The notes under the pieces were generated by a model. That model worked only from the letters and a program-made list of their open reading frames with translations, made no database searches and was not told the DNA's origin. A DNA stretch of 64,000 nucleotides from a virus, in IMG/VR virus record IMGVR_UViG_3300042292_000345, positions 1 through 64,000 of that record; one strand, 5' to 3'. The position numbers and the translations under genes were made by a program. Of the stretch, positions 7,201 through 14,823 are shown piece after piece (the stretch's first letter is position 1; each line of letters starts with the position of its first letter).

Positions 7201-8940
7201 GCATTAGAGCAAGATGCATCATCATCGGGTGCTCAGATTATTGCCCTAACTACTAAAAATAAACAGCTAGCAGAACTCTCTAATGTAGTTCCTACTAATC
7301 AGAAAAGACGGCTATATGATGAGATTGCAGCATCTACTTATAATGATCCTAGATTCAAAGTAATGAATGAACGACTAGGATTATCTGAAAAAGATCTTAG
7401 AAAAGCTGCTAAAGCTCAGAACATGGTTACTTTCTATGGTGCTGGTGAACGTACTGGCATTCTTAATGTAGAAGGCAAATTAGCTAAGATTCTTGACAAA
7501 ACTGATAGTACGTTAGTAGTAAAAGCTTCTGATAGAGATAAAGTACTTAGTGAGATATCTGCTAGAGCTGCTAGGTATCAGAGATTTGATGAAGAAACTT
7601 ATAATGAATTAATGGTTCTCAGAGCTAATGTTAAAGATATCTTTAATAAAGGATTAGAACCAGGTGATGAAATCATGGAACAGCTTTATTTCTTAGAACC
7701 TAAAACAAAAGAATTAGTTGAAAAGATGACTGCTAGTTATGATATGGTAGTTACCCCAAAAGACTTTCAAGCTATTGCAAAAATTATGAGTGAGCATTTA
7801 GCTGAACAAGTACCTATTCTAAAAGACTTCACTAAGTATTTTGGTAGGCTAGCAGAGGATTTCTTAACTACAGCAAAACCTAGCGGTAGTGATTTAGATT
7901 GGAAGGTAATAGGTAAGATTCCTTTTCTGGGTACTAGACAAAAGACAATAGGTTCTGAACTTGTTGCTGGTAGTAGAGAAAGATCACCTACAATTGATTC
8001 ATTAGTTCTTGGCAATCTAGATAAGAAACTTAAAGCTAAATTTAATTCTAGACTAAGCGAGATATTAGGTATCAAGGCGGATGAGCCAATTACTGAAAAG
8101 ATTCTGAAAAGGTTTACTTGGTATAGACCTGATGGGATTCTATCTGATCTATTATATGGCGTACACACGCCTGATGACAGAACTATTGGCAAGAATGTAA
8201 TACGATTTAAATATACATTTATAAATGATAAATTTAGTATTACTCAACCGTTAAAGATCTATAGGGCAATAGATGTCAGTATACTATTTAATCCTAAGAT
8301 GCCTAAGAAGTGGACTAATGTTCCATGGGTTAACTTTGATGGTAAAACATTAGAACAAAACTTTACTCAATCATTTGAAGAAAGATTGAATTACAAAGAT
8401 AAAGATGGTAATTGGGTTACTAATATTTTACAAGTACCTCAAAAGACATCATCTACTGGATGGGAAGAATGGGCAAATGATCCAGGAAATATTAATGACA
8501 TTGCCGATGCAACTAAAGCTAGAACTGCCTATGCTGTTAATGGCAATCACTCTAATGATGCAACATTAGTTAAAAACTTTCATTTATGGGGCAGAGATAA
8601 TAACATTGCCACATCAACGATTCATGATGCTTTCTTTGCCAATGCTGCTGATATGCTTATAGCAAGAAAGGGTCTACGGGAGCTTTATGCAAATGCTCTC
8701 AATGCTGGTTCAGTAGTGAAAACGCTGGATGAGATGAAAGCAAGAGGTCTCCCTCAAGAGCTTTACGATGCTTATCTTAAAGAGGGCATTGAAAAGGGCA
8801 TTATCCCTGTTGCAGGGAAATCTGTCGTGGGTGGGAAAGTCCTGACAGAAAATGATATATTGAAAATAGATGACATATTAGCACCTATACCAGATCCTAG
8901 CAAATTCAGTAATGATGTTGGCTTCTATGGTGTAGGTTAA
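4216..8940 (+). CDS. MuF minor head protein fused to a T7/N4-type single-subunit RNA polymerase
   Basis: A 1574-residue two-part protein. Residues 1-~360 match the Mu gpF/SPP1 gp7 head morphogenesis family: VLD at 212, Cys221-x-HRDG, PPAHWRCRS with Cys244, then a YNDWLLRQP segment and an IRELRQLTD end. Residues ~370-1574 contain the landmarks of single-subunit RNA polymerases in order: FIDHRARIY (Asp856, Arg858, Arg860; T7 has DWRGR), SPQSG, PLGEDGF; motif A LEQDASSSGAQ (Asp1000); motif B Arg1062-x3-Lys1066-x7-Tyr1074-Gly, the same spacing as T7 R627/K631/Y639; NHSND (His1445); motif C STIHDAF (His1470, Asp1471). All catalytic residues are kept. The ~1200-residue size resembles the N4 mini-vRNAP. 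Because MuF proteins are head components near the portal, I infer that the polymerase is packaged and ejected with the DNA. The start at 4216 follows an aaggtag site. Confidence 0.85.
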   Translation: MNLNTELYDNLIHRAAMLRLFERRVSGKVDIVLNDHTDRLDKIIRNSDLTVVGQRKLKERIDIESTGSFRQAFNVSKSSLLDLVADQLSFTYQKVEAKVGKIWRTERPAKRVSEEIVLQNPLYSNQTLAQGWAGISKSERIRLDLIIRKGIADGLSIDEIAVLVRKGHLHDITRNQSRALVTTAATSVVAQADHQIYKANEKALQGYQYIAVLDARTTPLCAHRDGHVYPISDTEHLPPAHWRCRSTTVPVFKSWSDIASLENIAQVRRENISNLTEKQKAYYDGMTPLKESYNDWLLRQPKDIQLAHLGDYNKVELFNKNQLTVDQFTNPEGNTLGIRELRQLTDSTYALPNDTQKFANAKAKLDAMQLYASTPDSFINDKKLTQTLLDYYLLQSGELDGTLSLTNYRGTLIHTKKATKNRVLNTLPTEDQMIFNPMTGRYEDSRMYQPSIGALSNNLRLVEESTDLKDKDKLFINSFERSLSEKMSVNERAVVVDNLRNIFSRFRRNGEVWGNFKAVSQSQIKFDVMNVSDTIETQIRKDSDPLKKLLQDNYIDPVLGPVQLQKLHDTFHDNIRFMNKWEDKVAPKIARELRGFFDLAIPFKIRDRLTEVNIQKFYLKLAKRLALADTPDRDQLAVTIGRDLYNAANFNGTRKDWYNVGLEIINANNSIFKVETFGVQKRRMKSRLSGQYFGPYYDTLAYNIRITDPRIQEYAQTVRKVDLGLRVSVVNDDNRLIFKEGYKTYFMKSKFGLEDTRIPITSTSSFSDFPEDFVDENMKDALEWASKARYRIDGDFYDFTQKLLYFVDDRGNAKKYDALNEYKHYISSRGDAYERFKAMEWLRKSNDSFSNHPFIDHRARIYDRGLISPQSGESFRPYLNTEIEKPLGEDGFKNFKDQIGAFMGGLNDVFEGRYNSLSFTGRQKIADKLWPEMVDIGNKMLRAKPADIRFILESEMVQSVEGEELGKFFRFAIEAAKLDNHIKSGGTLDKYMTALALEQDASSSGAQIIALTTKNKQLAELSNVVPTNQKRRLYDEIAASTYNDPRFKVMNERLGLSEKDLRKAAKAQNMVTFYGAGERTGILNVEGKLAKILDKTDSTLVVKASDRDKVLSEISARAARYQRFDEETYNELMVLRANVKDIFNKGLEPGDEIMEQLYFLEPKTKELVEKMTASYDMVVTPKDFQAIAKIMSEHLAEQVPILKDFTKYFGRLAEDFLTTAKPSGSDLDWKVIGKIPFLGTRQKTIGSELVAGSRERSPTIDSLVLGNLDKKLKAKFNSRLSEILGIKADEPITEKILKRFTWYRPDGILSDLLYGVHTPDDRTIGKNVIRFKYTFINDKFSITQPLKIYRAIDVSILFNPKMPKKWTNVPWVNFDGKTLEQNFTQSFEERLNYKDKDGNWVTNILQVPQKTSSTGWEEWANDPGNINDIADATKARTAYAVNGNHSNDATLVKNFHLWGRDNNIATSTIHDAFFANAADMLIARKGLRELYANALNAGSVVKTLDEMKARGLPQELYDAYLKEGIEKGIIPVAGKSVVGGKVLTENDILKIDDILAPIPDPSKFSNDVGFYGVG

Positions 8941-8996
8941 TTTAATCAGTTAGATAGCTGTGCTACTAACATAGGCTGTGCCTAAAGGAATTTAAA

Positions 8997-9665
8997 ATGA
9001 GTACCGAAAATCCAAATCCAGATAATACTGATAACACTAATAATGTACCTCCTGCACCTGCGGGAACTACTAATGGTGTTAGCATGACTCCTGAACAATT
9101 GGAAAAGTTAATATCAGATAGACTTAATCCAATTAAAGAGAAGTTAGATAATGCATTTGTCGAGAGAGATGCAGCTAAGACCAAGTTAGCAGAATTAGAA
9201 AAAGAAAAGCAAGAACAGGAAATTAAACGTCTTCAAGAAGAGGGCAAACATAAAGAAGCTTATGAGATTCAGTTAGCTGAAGAAAGAGCTAAATTAGCTC
9301 GATTAGAAAAGCAAAACACTGAACTAGCACGTGATGCATCTTTAAGAACTCTGTTAGGTAAATTTACTTTCAGAAGTGATAGCGCATCTAACATGGCTTA
9401 TAACTCTATTATATCTGAATTAAGACAGAATGAGAAAGGTGAATGGGTTCATGCGTCTGGTACAACATTAGCAGACTATGTTAAAGTATTTTCTGAAAAT
9501 GAAGAAAATTCATTCTTGTTTAAACCTAAAGTATCTTCTGGTGGAGGTCTTGACGGAAACAATAATCCACCTCCTGTTGGCGAATATAAAAGCATCTACG
9601 AGATGAGTCAAGAGGAAGTATTAAAAAGAATCACTGAAGGCAAAGCGTTGCCTAAAAGGAAATAA
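8997..9665 (+). CDS. capsid scaffolding protein
   Basis: A 222-residue protein directly upstream of the major capsid gene, the canonical place for scaffold. The first 40 residues are Asn/Pro/Thr-rich and disordered. Residues ~40-115 are a long charged coiled coil (KTKLAELEKEKQEQEIKRLQ, then further heptads). A C-terminal domain follows, ending in a basic ITEGKALPKRK tail that could bind capsid protein. This layout (disordered start, coiled coil, basic tail) is typical of phage scaffolds, including the DUF4355 class. It should drive procapsid assembly and then leave or be degraded. No protease gene is visible nearby. The site aaaggaa precedes the ATG. Confidence 0.8.
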   Translation: MSTENPNPDNTDNTNNVPPAPAGTTNGVSMTPEQLEKLISDRLNPIKEKLDNAFVERDAAKTKLAELEKEKQEQEIKRLQEEGKHKEAYEIQLAEERAKLARLEKQNTELARDASLRTLLGKFTFRSDSASNMAYNSIISELRQNEKGEWVHASGTTLADYVKVFSENEENSFLFKPKVSSGGGLDGNNNPPPVGEYKSIYEMSQEEVLKRITEGKALPKRK

Positions 9666-9668
9666 CAA

Positions 9669-10889
9669 ATGACTGTAAAAACAAATCTAGCCGGTGCTAC
9701 TAACTTCGTATTACAAGAAGCAATCAGTGCTTACTCTGACGAAGCTTATACTACTGCTCGTAAATTATCAAGCACTGGCATCGTAGGAACTAACCCACAA
9801 ATTGACACTAGCACAGAAACCTTTATTGGTCAAATGCGTTGGTTCAAACCATTAAATCCAGTAGTTAACGTTGCATCACTAACAGATGCTGCTGACGGTA
9901 ACAAAACTAGCTATGCATCTGACTACTTGACATATATTAAAACTGTTCGTACTCACGGTGCTAACAAAGTTAATATGCAATCAGTAGTTACTCAACAAGA
10001 TGGCTTAGCTAAAATCGGTCGTGACTTTGGTGAAACTCGTGCTAAAGACGAACATGATGCTATCCTTGCAGTACTAAAAGGTGTTGCAGTATCTGAATTA
10101 TTGAATGGTGCAGCAGCTGGTAGTGGTGCAGCAGGTTGGGGTGGTCAAACATTTGATAGCGATCCTGAAGAAAAACGTTACGGTTTCTATGTAGACCTAG
10201 GTGCTAACAAACCAGTATTACCATCAGGCGGCTCATCAGGTACTAACTATGCTATTCAAGGTGCTGCTCGTGCAGAAGGCTTCTTAAATGCATTTGGTAT
10301 GGCATTCAAAGATTATGAACCAGCTTGGGCTTACTTAGTAATCTCACCTGAAACATTAGCATCTTTCCGTTCTGCTAACTTTGTAGATGAAACTACTGTA
10401 ACAGATGGTATGGTAGAATTCAATACTATTTTTAGTGGTAAATTCAGATTAGTTGTAACTCGTGCTAACCAATCATTAGCAACTGCTGACTTGACTAAAA
10501 TCAATACAGGTGCTGGTACAGTTGGTGGCGGTGCAGTTGCAGCTGACGTTGCAGGTACTAAAACATCATTTATTGTATTGCCAGGTGCATTAGCAATGGA
10601 AGGTTTGTCAGTTCCTGATGAAACTGAAATTTACCGTGATGCTAATAAATATAAAGGTGGTGGTACAACTGACATTTGGTATCGTTGGGGTTATGTATTA
10701 GCACCTGCAGGCTACAACTGGGCTGGTCCAGTAGATGCATTCCCATCTAACACTGATTACACTTCAGTAATGGATGGAAGTACATTGAAAACTCTTTCAG
10801 CTGCTACTATTGCAACTTCAAAAGGTGTTTGGGAACGTAAAGCTCATTCAGCACTTTCATTAGGTATCTTACCTGTATTCCACGCTTAA
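9669..10889 (+). CDS. major capsid protein
   Basis: A 406-residue protein at the expected position after the scaffold, spaced three bases from it. The sequence has the feel of HK97-fold capsid proteins that lack a cleaved N-terminal arm: it begins MTVKTNLAGATNFVLQEAIS, with a long helix-rich middle (RTHGANKVNMQSVVTQQDGL) and a C-terminal KGGGTTDIWYRWGYVLAPAGYN block. Codon use differs sharply from neighbours: arginine is almost always CGT rather than AGA, as expected for the most abundant virion protein. Together with position, this makes the assignment strong even without a database match. Confidence 0.88.
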   Translation: MTVKTNLAGATNFVLQEAISAYSDEAYTTARKLSSTGIVGTNPQIDTSTETFIGQMRWFKPLNPVVNVASLTDAADGNKTSYASDYLTYIKTVRTHGANKVNMQSVVTQQDGLAKIGRDFGETRAKDEHDAILAVLKGVAVSELLNGAAAGSGAAGWGGQTFDSDPEEKRYGFYVDLGANKPVLPSGGSSGTNYAIQGAARAEGFLNAFGMAFKDYEPAWAYLVISPETLASFRSANFVDETTVTDGMVEFNTIFSGKFRLVVTRANQSLATADLTKINTGAGTVGGGAVAADVAGTKTSFIVLPGALAMEGLSVPDETEIYRDANKYKGGGTTDIWYRWGYVLAPAGYNWAGPVDAFPSNTDYTSVMDGSTLKTLSAATIATSKGVWERKAHSALSLGILPVFHA

Positions 10890-10898
10890 GGAATTGTT

Positions 10899-11378
10899 AT
10901 GGCTTTAGTTGTAGGTGTTAATTCATATGCATCAGTAGCTGACGCCAATACATATTTCGAAGATAGACTAGATGTTGCAGCATGGTCTGATGCTACAGAT
11001 ACTAATAAAAGTATGGCATTGGTCACTGCAACGTCTATTTTAGATAATCTCGATTGGATTGGAAGCGTTACAGATAGTGCTCAACCTCTTGCACATCCTA
11101 GAATAGGTATGTACAATGATCCTAGACTAGGTATTACAGTTGATCTTGCAGACGTCCTTATTGATAGAAGAGTGATAACCGCTTGTTATGAGCTAGCCTA
11201 TCACCTGCTTAACAATGAAGGTCTATTAGATGATACTGGATTAGTCAAATCTGTTTCATTAGGTGAAATCGGTCTACAAACAATTATTCCTGCCAATAAA
11301 ATGTCAGGTACTGTTAGAAGATTAATTAAACCTTTATTACTCAGAGGTGGTTCTAGATCTTGGTGGAGAGCAAACTAA
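10899..11378 (+). CDS. head-tail connector (adaptor) protein, DnaT-like family
   Basis: A 159-residue protein that follows the capsid gene. It contains the SYASVADANTYFEDRLDVAAW opening and the later ACYELAYHLL helix found in phage neck proteins often labelled DnaT-like; the class is known to bind the portal as an adaptor ring. The C-terminus is basic (LRGGSRSWWRAN). Its stop codon overlaps the ATG of the next gene (TAATG), implying coupled translation of the connector set. Confidence 0.7.
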   Translation: MALVVGVNSYASVADANTYFEDRLDVAAWSDATDTNKSMALVTATSILDNLDWIGSVTDSAQPLAHPRIGMYNDPRLGITVDLADVLIDRRVITACYELAYHLLNNEGLLDDTGLVKSVSLGEIGLQTIIPANKMSGTVRRLIKPLLLRGGSRSWWRAN

Positions 11379-11716
11379 TGGGACTTAAAGCTACTATAGC
11401 AAAGGCTGTTAATTCTGCTTTTGATAAAGCGTCAGATCTTGCTATTGTCAGTACTTTTAGTAGAACACAGTCTAACTCTTTTGATTTCAGTACTGCTTCG
11501 GCTACTGAAACTACTTTGGCAGATGTAACTGCTAAACTACTTATAATTAAAGATTATAAAACAAAAGATGGTCTTAAAAGACTAAAGATTCTAGTGAAAG
11601 CCGTAGATGTCAATCTCTATGATACTGTAAGTATCAATAATGAGATTTGGAAAATCGGTAATGTCATAGAGTCTAATAGATATACTACATTATTAGAGGT
11701 TTATAGAAATGGGTAA
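11378..11716 (+). CDS. head-tail joining / head closure protein
   Basis: A 112-residue protein starting at the ATG that overlaps the upstream stop. An in-frame start 18 bases earlier was rejected because it lies inside the connector gene. It is rich in beta-prone sequence (TLADVTAKLLIIKDYK, then INNEIWKIGNVI), in line with small head-closure or stopper proteins of siphoviruses. The role is assigned mainly by its place between adaptor and tail terminator. It overlaps the next gene by eight bases. Confidence 0.6.
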   Translation: MGLKATIAKAVNSAFDKASDLAIVSTFSRTQSNSFDFSTASATETTLADVTAKLLIIKDYKTKDGLKRLKILVKAVDVNLYDTVSINNEIWKIGNVIESNRYTTLLEVYRNG

Positions 11717-12095
11717 ATTCACTGAAGTTGAAGATAGTATCTTTGCTATATTTGCAGGTGAAGAGTGGGATGCTGAAGGTATTCCTACATTCCCTAATAA
11801 CTATAATCCTACTAGTAATCTCGAAGAATTTATTAGAGTTGATGTAATACCTTCAGGAATGGGAATTAATATTAATTCACTTTCAGGCTTGATTATTATA
11901 GAAATATTTACTCCAGCAGGAAAGGGTCCAAGAAGAGCTACTGAAATAGCTGATATATTAGATAAATATTTTGCAGGTAAGAGTAGCGCATCTACTCAAT
12001 TCATGCAAAGCAATTTTAGATCTGTCGGAAATGAGACAGCATACTATCATTGCTCTTACTCAATTCAATTTAACTTTTATAAAAGTTTTAATTAA
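11709..12095 (+). CDS. tail terminator protein (gpU/DUF4128-like)
   Basis: A 128-residue protein with a fold pattern typical of tail terminators: an N-terminal helix (VEDSIFAIFAGEEW), a central beta region (GLIIIEIFTPAGKGPRRATEIADIL with a helix) and a final beta strand (AYYHCSYSIQFNFYK). Tail terminators cap the tail tube and join it to the head. It sits directly before the tail tube genes. The assignment rests on sequence style and order. Confidence 0.7.
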   Translation: MGKFTEVEDSIFAIFAGEEWDAEGIPTFPNNYNPTSNLEEFIRVDVIPSGMGININSLSGLIIIEIFTPAGKGPRRATEIADILDKYFAGKSSASTQFMQSNFRSVGNETAYYHCSYSIQFNFYKSFN

Positions 12096-12105
12096 GGAAA
12101 ACAAA

Positions 12106-12765
12106 ATGGCTCATATTACATCTATTGGGGCAGCAATGTTCACTAGCTTAGCTGTTACTAAAGCAGCTGCTACTCTTGCTGATGTCCCTAAAACAGCTGC
12201 TGCAGCTACTAAGTTACATGGCGCTACTGGCGCTGCTGCTGGTTTCTTCTCTACTGACGGCACTAGTGGCGCAGCTGGTGGTACATTCTTCCGCATTCCT
12301 AATGTTAAAGAATTCCCTGCAATGGGTATTCCAGCTAACATTACTAACGTTCCTGAATACGGTTCTGCGCTAGCACTGCAAGTGCAATCACAAGCTGACG
12401 CACCTACTTTAGAAATTACCCTAAACTATGTACCATCTCAGTGGGATAATAACACTTTGTTCAGTAATGCTGGTAATCCTACAGTTGGTGGTGATATCCA
12501 CTTATTCAGATTTACAGTTTTAGCTGAAGATGTGAAAAGCTGGAATAGTGGCTTCCACAGAACCGCTACTAATGCTGCAGCATCTGGTAATACTTCAGTT
12601 ACATCGCTTGTTGAAAATTCAAGCTATTACTTCTTGGGTAAACTAGAAGCGTTAGAAGTGACCCCTAACTTGACTGATGCATTAACTGCTAAGCTAACAA
12701 TTTCTGTTAGATCTAGTATCTATGGTGCATTCACTCAAGAAACTGCAACTTACACAGTATCCTAA
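12106..12765 (+). CDS. major tail tube protein, copy A
   Basis: A 219-residue tail tube protein beginning MAHITSIGAAMF. The ATG at 12106 has an aaggaaa site. A longer in-frame start at 11971 lies inside the tail terminator gene and was rejected. The conserved core contains VKEFPAMGIPANITNVPEYG, a QSQADAPTLEITLNYV strand pair and NSSYYFLGKLEALEVTPNL near the C-terminus. The same blocks recur in the next gene, so the two are tandem paralogues. Hexameric rings of this protein would stack around the tape measure to form the tube. Codon choice is biased toward an abundant product. Confidence 0.85.
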   Translation: MAHITSIGAAMFTSLAVTKAAATLADVPKTAAAATKLHGATGAAAGFFSTDGTSGAAGGTFFRIPNVKEFPAMGIPANITNVPEYGSALALQVQSQADAPTLEITLNYVPSQWDNNTLFSNAGNPTVGGDIHLFRFTVLAEDVKSWNSGFHRTATNAAASGNTSVTSLVENSSYYFLGKLEALEVTPNLTDALTAKLTISVRSSIYGAFTQETATYTVS

Positions 12766-12777
12766 CAGGAGCATACA

Positions 12778-13596
12778 ATGGCACATATTAATCAGTTAGG
12801 TTCTGCTATTTTCTCAGACCTTTCAATTTCATTATTTTCTACCAAAACTATGCTTGGTTCTAGCGCTGCTACTTATGACCAACTTCTAGATGTATTGTCA
12901 AAAATAAAAGATGGTGCATTAGCTGTTGGCGGGACAGGAGCAGAAAATTTACCCACTAGTATTACAAGTCTTGTAGGCTGGGGTGGCTTGTTTCAAAACA
13001 ATTTAAGTACTATTACCTCTACTGCTATCACTGGTGGTACACTTATTGCTGACGCAAAAGCATATGTACGTCTAACACATGTTAAAGAATTCCCTGCAAT
13101 GGGAACACCTGCTAATATTGTTAATGTACCTATTTACGGTCGTAAAAATTCTTTACAAATCCAAGGCCAGGCTGACTCTCCAACAATGGAGATTACAGTC
13201 AACTATGTACCTACTATGTGGGCAGGTGGAGAATTAAAAGGTGGGATTGATACTTCGCCTGTTTCTACAAGTATCAAAATAGGCGATGGAAAAGTTTATT
13301 TAATGAGATTCACTCTCTTAAATAAAGAGCCAAAAGGTTACAATGCAAGTTTAAGAGCTACTTCAACTTCAGTATCTAATGTTAATGATGAAGATTCTAT
13401 TGGTGAAGCAGTAACCAATCTTAAAGCTGGCAATGCAGAAGTTCAAAACTCAAGCTTTTACTTCTTGGGTAAAATTGAAACTATTGAAGTAACACCATCT
13501 CTAAGTGATGCAACTACTGCTAAAATTACGATTGCTATGCAATCAGATTTAGTAGGTGCATATACTATTAACTACGGAACGGATCTTCAAGCTTAA
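12778..13596 (+). CDS. major tail tube protein, copy B (longer paralogue)
   Basis: A 272-residue paralogue of the preceding gene. It shares the MAHI start, VKEFPAMGTPANIVNVP-YG, the QGQADSPTMEITVNYVP block and NSSFYFLGKIETIEVTPSL. It has an insertion of about 45 residues near residues 20-75 and a longer loop before the final block. It may form part of the tube, decorate it, or make a distal ring. Both genes appear intact and well translated (aggagc site), so this is a functional duplication, not a remnant. An 11-bp hairpin follows. Confidence 0.82.
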   Translation: MAHINQLGSAIFSDLSISLFSTKTMLGSSAATYDQLLDVLSKIKDGALAVGGTGAENLPTSITSLVGWGGLFQNNLSTITSTAITGGTLIADAKAYVRLTHVKEFPAMGTPANIVNVPIYGRKNSLQIQGQADSPTMEITVNYVPTMWAGGELKGGIDTSPVSTSIKIGDGKVYLMRFTLLNKEPKGYNASLRATSTSVSNVNDEDSIGEAVTNLKAGNAEVQNSSFYFLGKIETIEVTPSLSDATTAKITIAMQSDLVGAYTINYGTDLQA

Positions 13597-13603
13597 GTAT
13601 CCA

Positions 13604-13629
13604 AAGGGAGAGGTTTAGACCTCTCCCTT
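13604..13629 (+). terminator. strong hairpin after tail tube genes (no U-tract)
   Basis: AAGGGAGAGG (13604-13613) pairs exactly with CCTCTCCCTT (13620-13629), and T14-A19 extends the stem to 11 bp around a TTAG loop. Only CTTCCTT follows, so it may be a weak terminator, or a 3' stabilising or processing element that keeps tube mRNA abundant relative to downstream genes. Confidence 0.6.
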
Positions 13630-13644
13630 CCTTATAGGACTATC

Positions 13645-13893
13645 ATGGAAAATGAGAATAGACCTTTTGACTTCGATTATGTGATTTGTGTTACTAAACA
13701 TGAAATACTAAAATGTATTGATCGAAGCATTAATAAAACATTTGAGAGAACGAAAGAATTCCAAAAGGATTCTGTCAAAACGACTGAAGCGTTCTCTACA
13801 TTATCATATCTTCATCAACTGCGAGTGCAAATAGATGAATCAATTAAATATAAACCCAAAGGTGGCAAAAATGTCAGAAGTAAAAGGAATTAA
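13645..13893 (+). CDS. small protein upstream of tail assembly chaperone
   Basis: An 82-residue charged protein (MENENRPFDFDYVICVTKHE, with a basic end GGKNVRSKRN). The ATG follows ataggac. It overlaps the start of the chaperone gene by 23 bases. No family recognised. Its place between tail tube and G-like chaperone suggests a role in tail assembly, but nothing in the sequence proves this. Confidence 0.6.
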   Translation: MENENRPFDFDYVICVTKHEILKCIDRSINKTFERTKEFQKDSVKTTEAFSTLSYLHQLRVQIDESIKYKPKGGKNVRSKRN

Positions 13894-14197
13894 AAGCTTA
13901 GTTGGTCGTAAAATGACTAAAAGTGTTAAATTTTTAGATGATTCAGTAATCATCAGTAAATTATCAGTAGATGATGTTATGGAAGTCCAAGCATTAGCTA
14001 AGGAAGTTGAAGAAGCTAAAAATGAAAACGCAGGAATTGATATTCTTAAATTGGTAATTAGCAAAGCTGTTGAAGGTGGTGGTGAGCTTACCGAAGAAGA
14101 TTTTAATTCCTTTCCGATGGATGAACTTTCAAAATTAGCAAATGATATTATGAAGTTCTCTGGCATGACCACTGAAAGTGCGGGAAAGTCGAACTAA
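13871..14197 (+). CDS. tail assembly chaperone, G-like
   Basis: A 108-residue protein starting MSEVKGIKSLVGRKM. The ATG at 13871 (aaaggtggc site) was preferred to one at 13835 that lies deep in the preceding gene. It is a small alpha/beta and helical acidic protein placed just before the tape measure, like lambda gpG. Near its 3' end the heptamer GGGAAAG (14182-14188) lies in the correct phase (G GGA AAG) for -1 slippage, and the -1 frame is open from 14176 to 14571. Most ribosomes would end at 14197; a minority would make the GT form. These chaperones bind the tape measure and recruit tube subunits, and are normally absent from virions. Confidence 0.85.
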   Translation: MSEVKGIKSLVGRKMTKSVKFLDDSVIISKLSVDDVMEVQALAKEVEEAKNENAGIDILKLVISKAVEGGGELTEEDFNSFPMDELSKLANDIMKFSGMTTESAGKSN

Positions 14198-14571
14198 GTA
14201 ATGATGACTTAGCTGTATTTGAAATAGCATATCAGCTACGTATGCCTATATATCAAATGACAAGAGAAATGCCATATGATGAATTTTTAGGTTGGTTATC
14301 TTACTTTGATGCTCGTCCTATTGAATGGAGGGCAGATGATAGAGCAGCTAAAATGATTCAATCGCAAGGTGTAAAAGCCAAGCCTCATGAATTGTTCCAT
14401 TCTCTCGATGCAATATATAACAGAAGACCTGGTGGTCCTCTAAAAGAAGGGCAAGTAGACACTAATAACCTAAAAGGTTCTGCACTATTTAATAAACTAT
14501 TTAGTGCTCAAGGTGGCGAACAATTGGAGTTCTTACATGGTAGCAATCAATCCGTTCAAGAAAGCATTTGA
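13871..14571 (+). CDS. tail assembly chaperone, GT-like fusion made by -1 frameshift
   Basis: The product expected when ribosomes slip at 14182-14188. After GGA AAG is re-read as GGG AAA, the frame continues VELSNDDLAVFEIAYQLRMP and runs to 14569-14571, adding about 128 residues to the ~106 before the slip. The T-like part contains MPYDEFLGWLSYFDARPIEW and a C-terminal FSAQGGEQLEFLHGSNQ. An ATG at 14242 could start a separate protein but has no good ribosome site, which supports the fusion model. The order G/GT, small gene, tape measure matches lambda-type siphoviruses. The ratio of G to GT is known to matter for tail assembly in lambda. Confidence 0.82.
14182..14188 (+). promoter_or_regulatory. 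programmed -1 ribosomal frameshift site GGGAAAG
   Basis: The heptamer fits X XXY YYZ with zero-frame codons GGA AAG and -1 codons GGG AAA. It is the same heptamer used in lambda G/GT. The zero-frame stop follows within three codons (TAA at 14195), and the -1 frame is then open for about 380 bases. Confidence 0.88.
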
Positions 14572-14818
14572 TGCAGAAGTCAAGAAACAAGTAGATTTAA
14601 AAGCTAGAGATCTCACAGAGAAACTTAGAGAGTCTACCCTCACCCCTGATGCTTCTGCTCGATGGAATTATGAAAATGGGAAAATTGTGAATGATGCAAA
14701 ATATATTGTTGATTTAAATAATGGCAATAGCGCTACTCATCCCTCTCATTTTATAGAAAGGACTTTACTATCAGACGAAGATGTAAAGCCTAATGGAGCT
14801 ATTATAGCTCTAAACTAA
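14537..14818 (+). CDS. small protein between GT chaperone and tape measure
   Basis: A 93-residue protein starting MVAINPFKKAFDAEVKKQ, with ggag 11 bases upstream; a start at 14504 was rejected for lack of a site. It overlaps the end of the GT frame by 35 bases in another frame. The N-terminal half is a charged amphipathic helix and the C-terminal half is more globular (SHFIERTLLSDEDVK). Possible tail completion or chaperone partner. A terminator begins six bases after the stop. Confidence 0.6.
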   Translation: MVAINPFKKAFDAEVKKQVDLKARDLTEKLRESTLTPDASARWNYENGKIVNDAKYIVDLNNGNSATHPSHFIERTLLSDEDVKPNGAIIALN

Positions 14819-14823
14819 AACTT

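Noticed and set aside
11971-12105. Longer N-terminus for tail tube protein A
   Set aside because: It overlaps the tail terminator gene by over 120 bases, while the paralogue at 12778 begins with the same MAHI seen at 12106.
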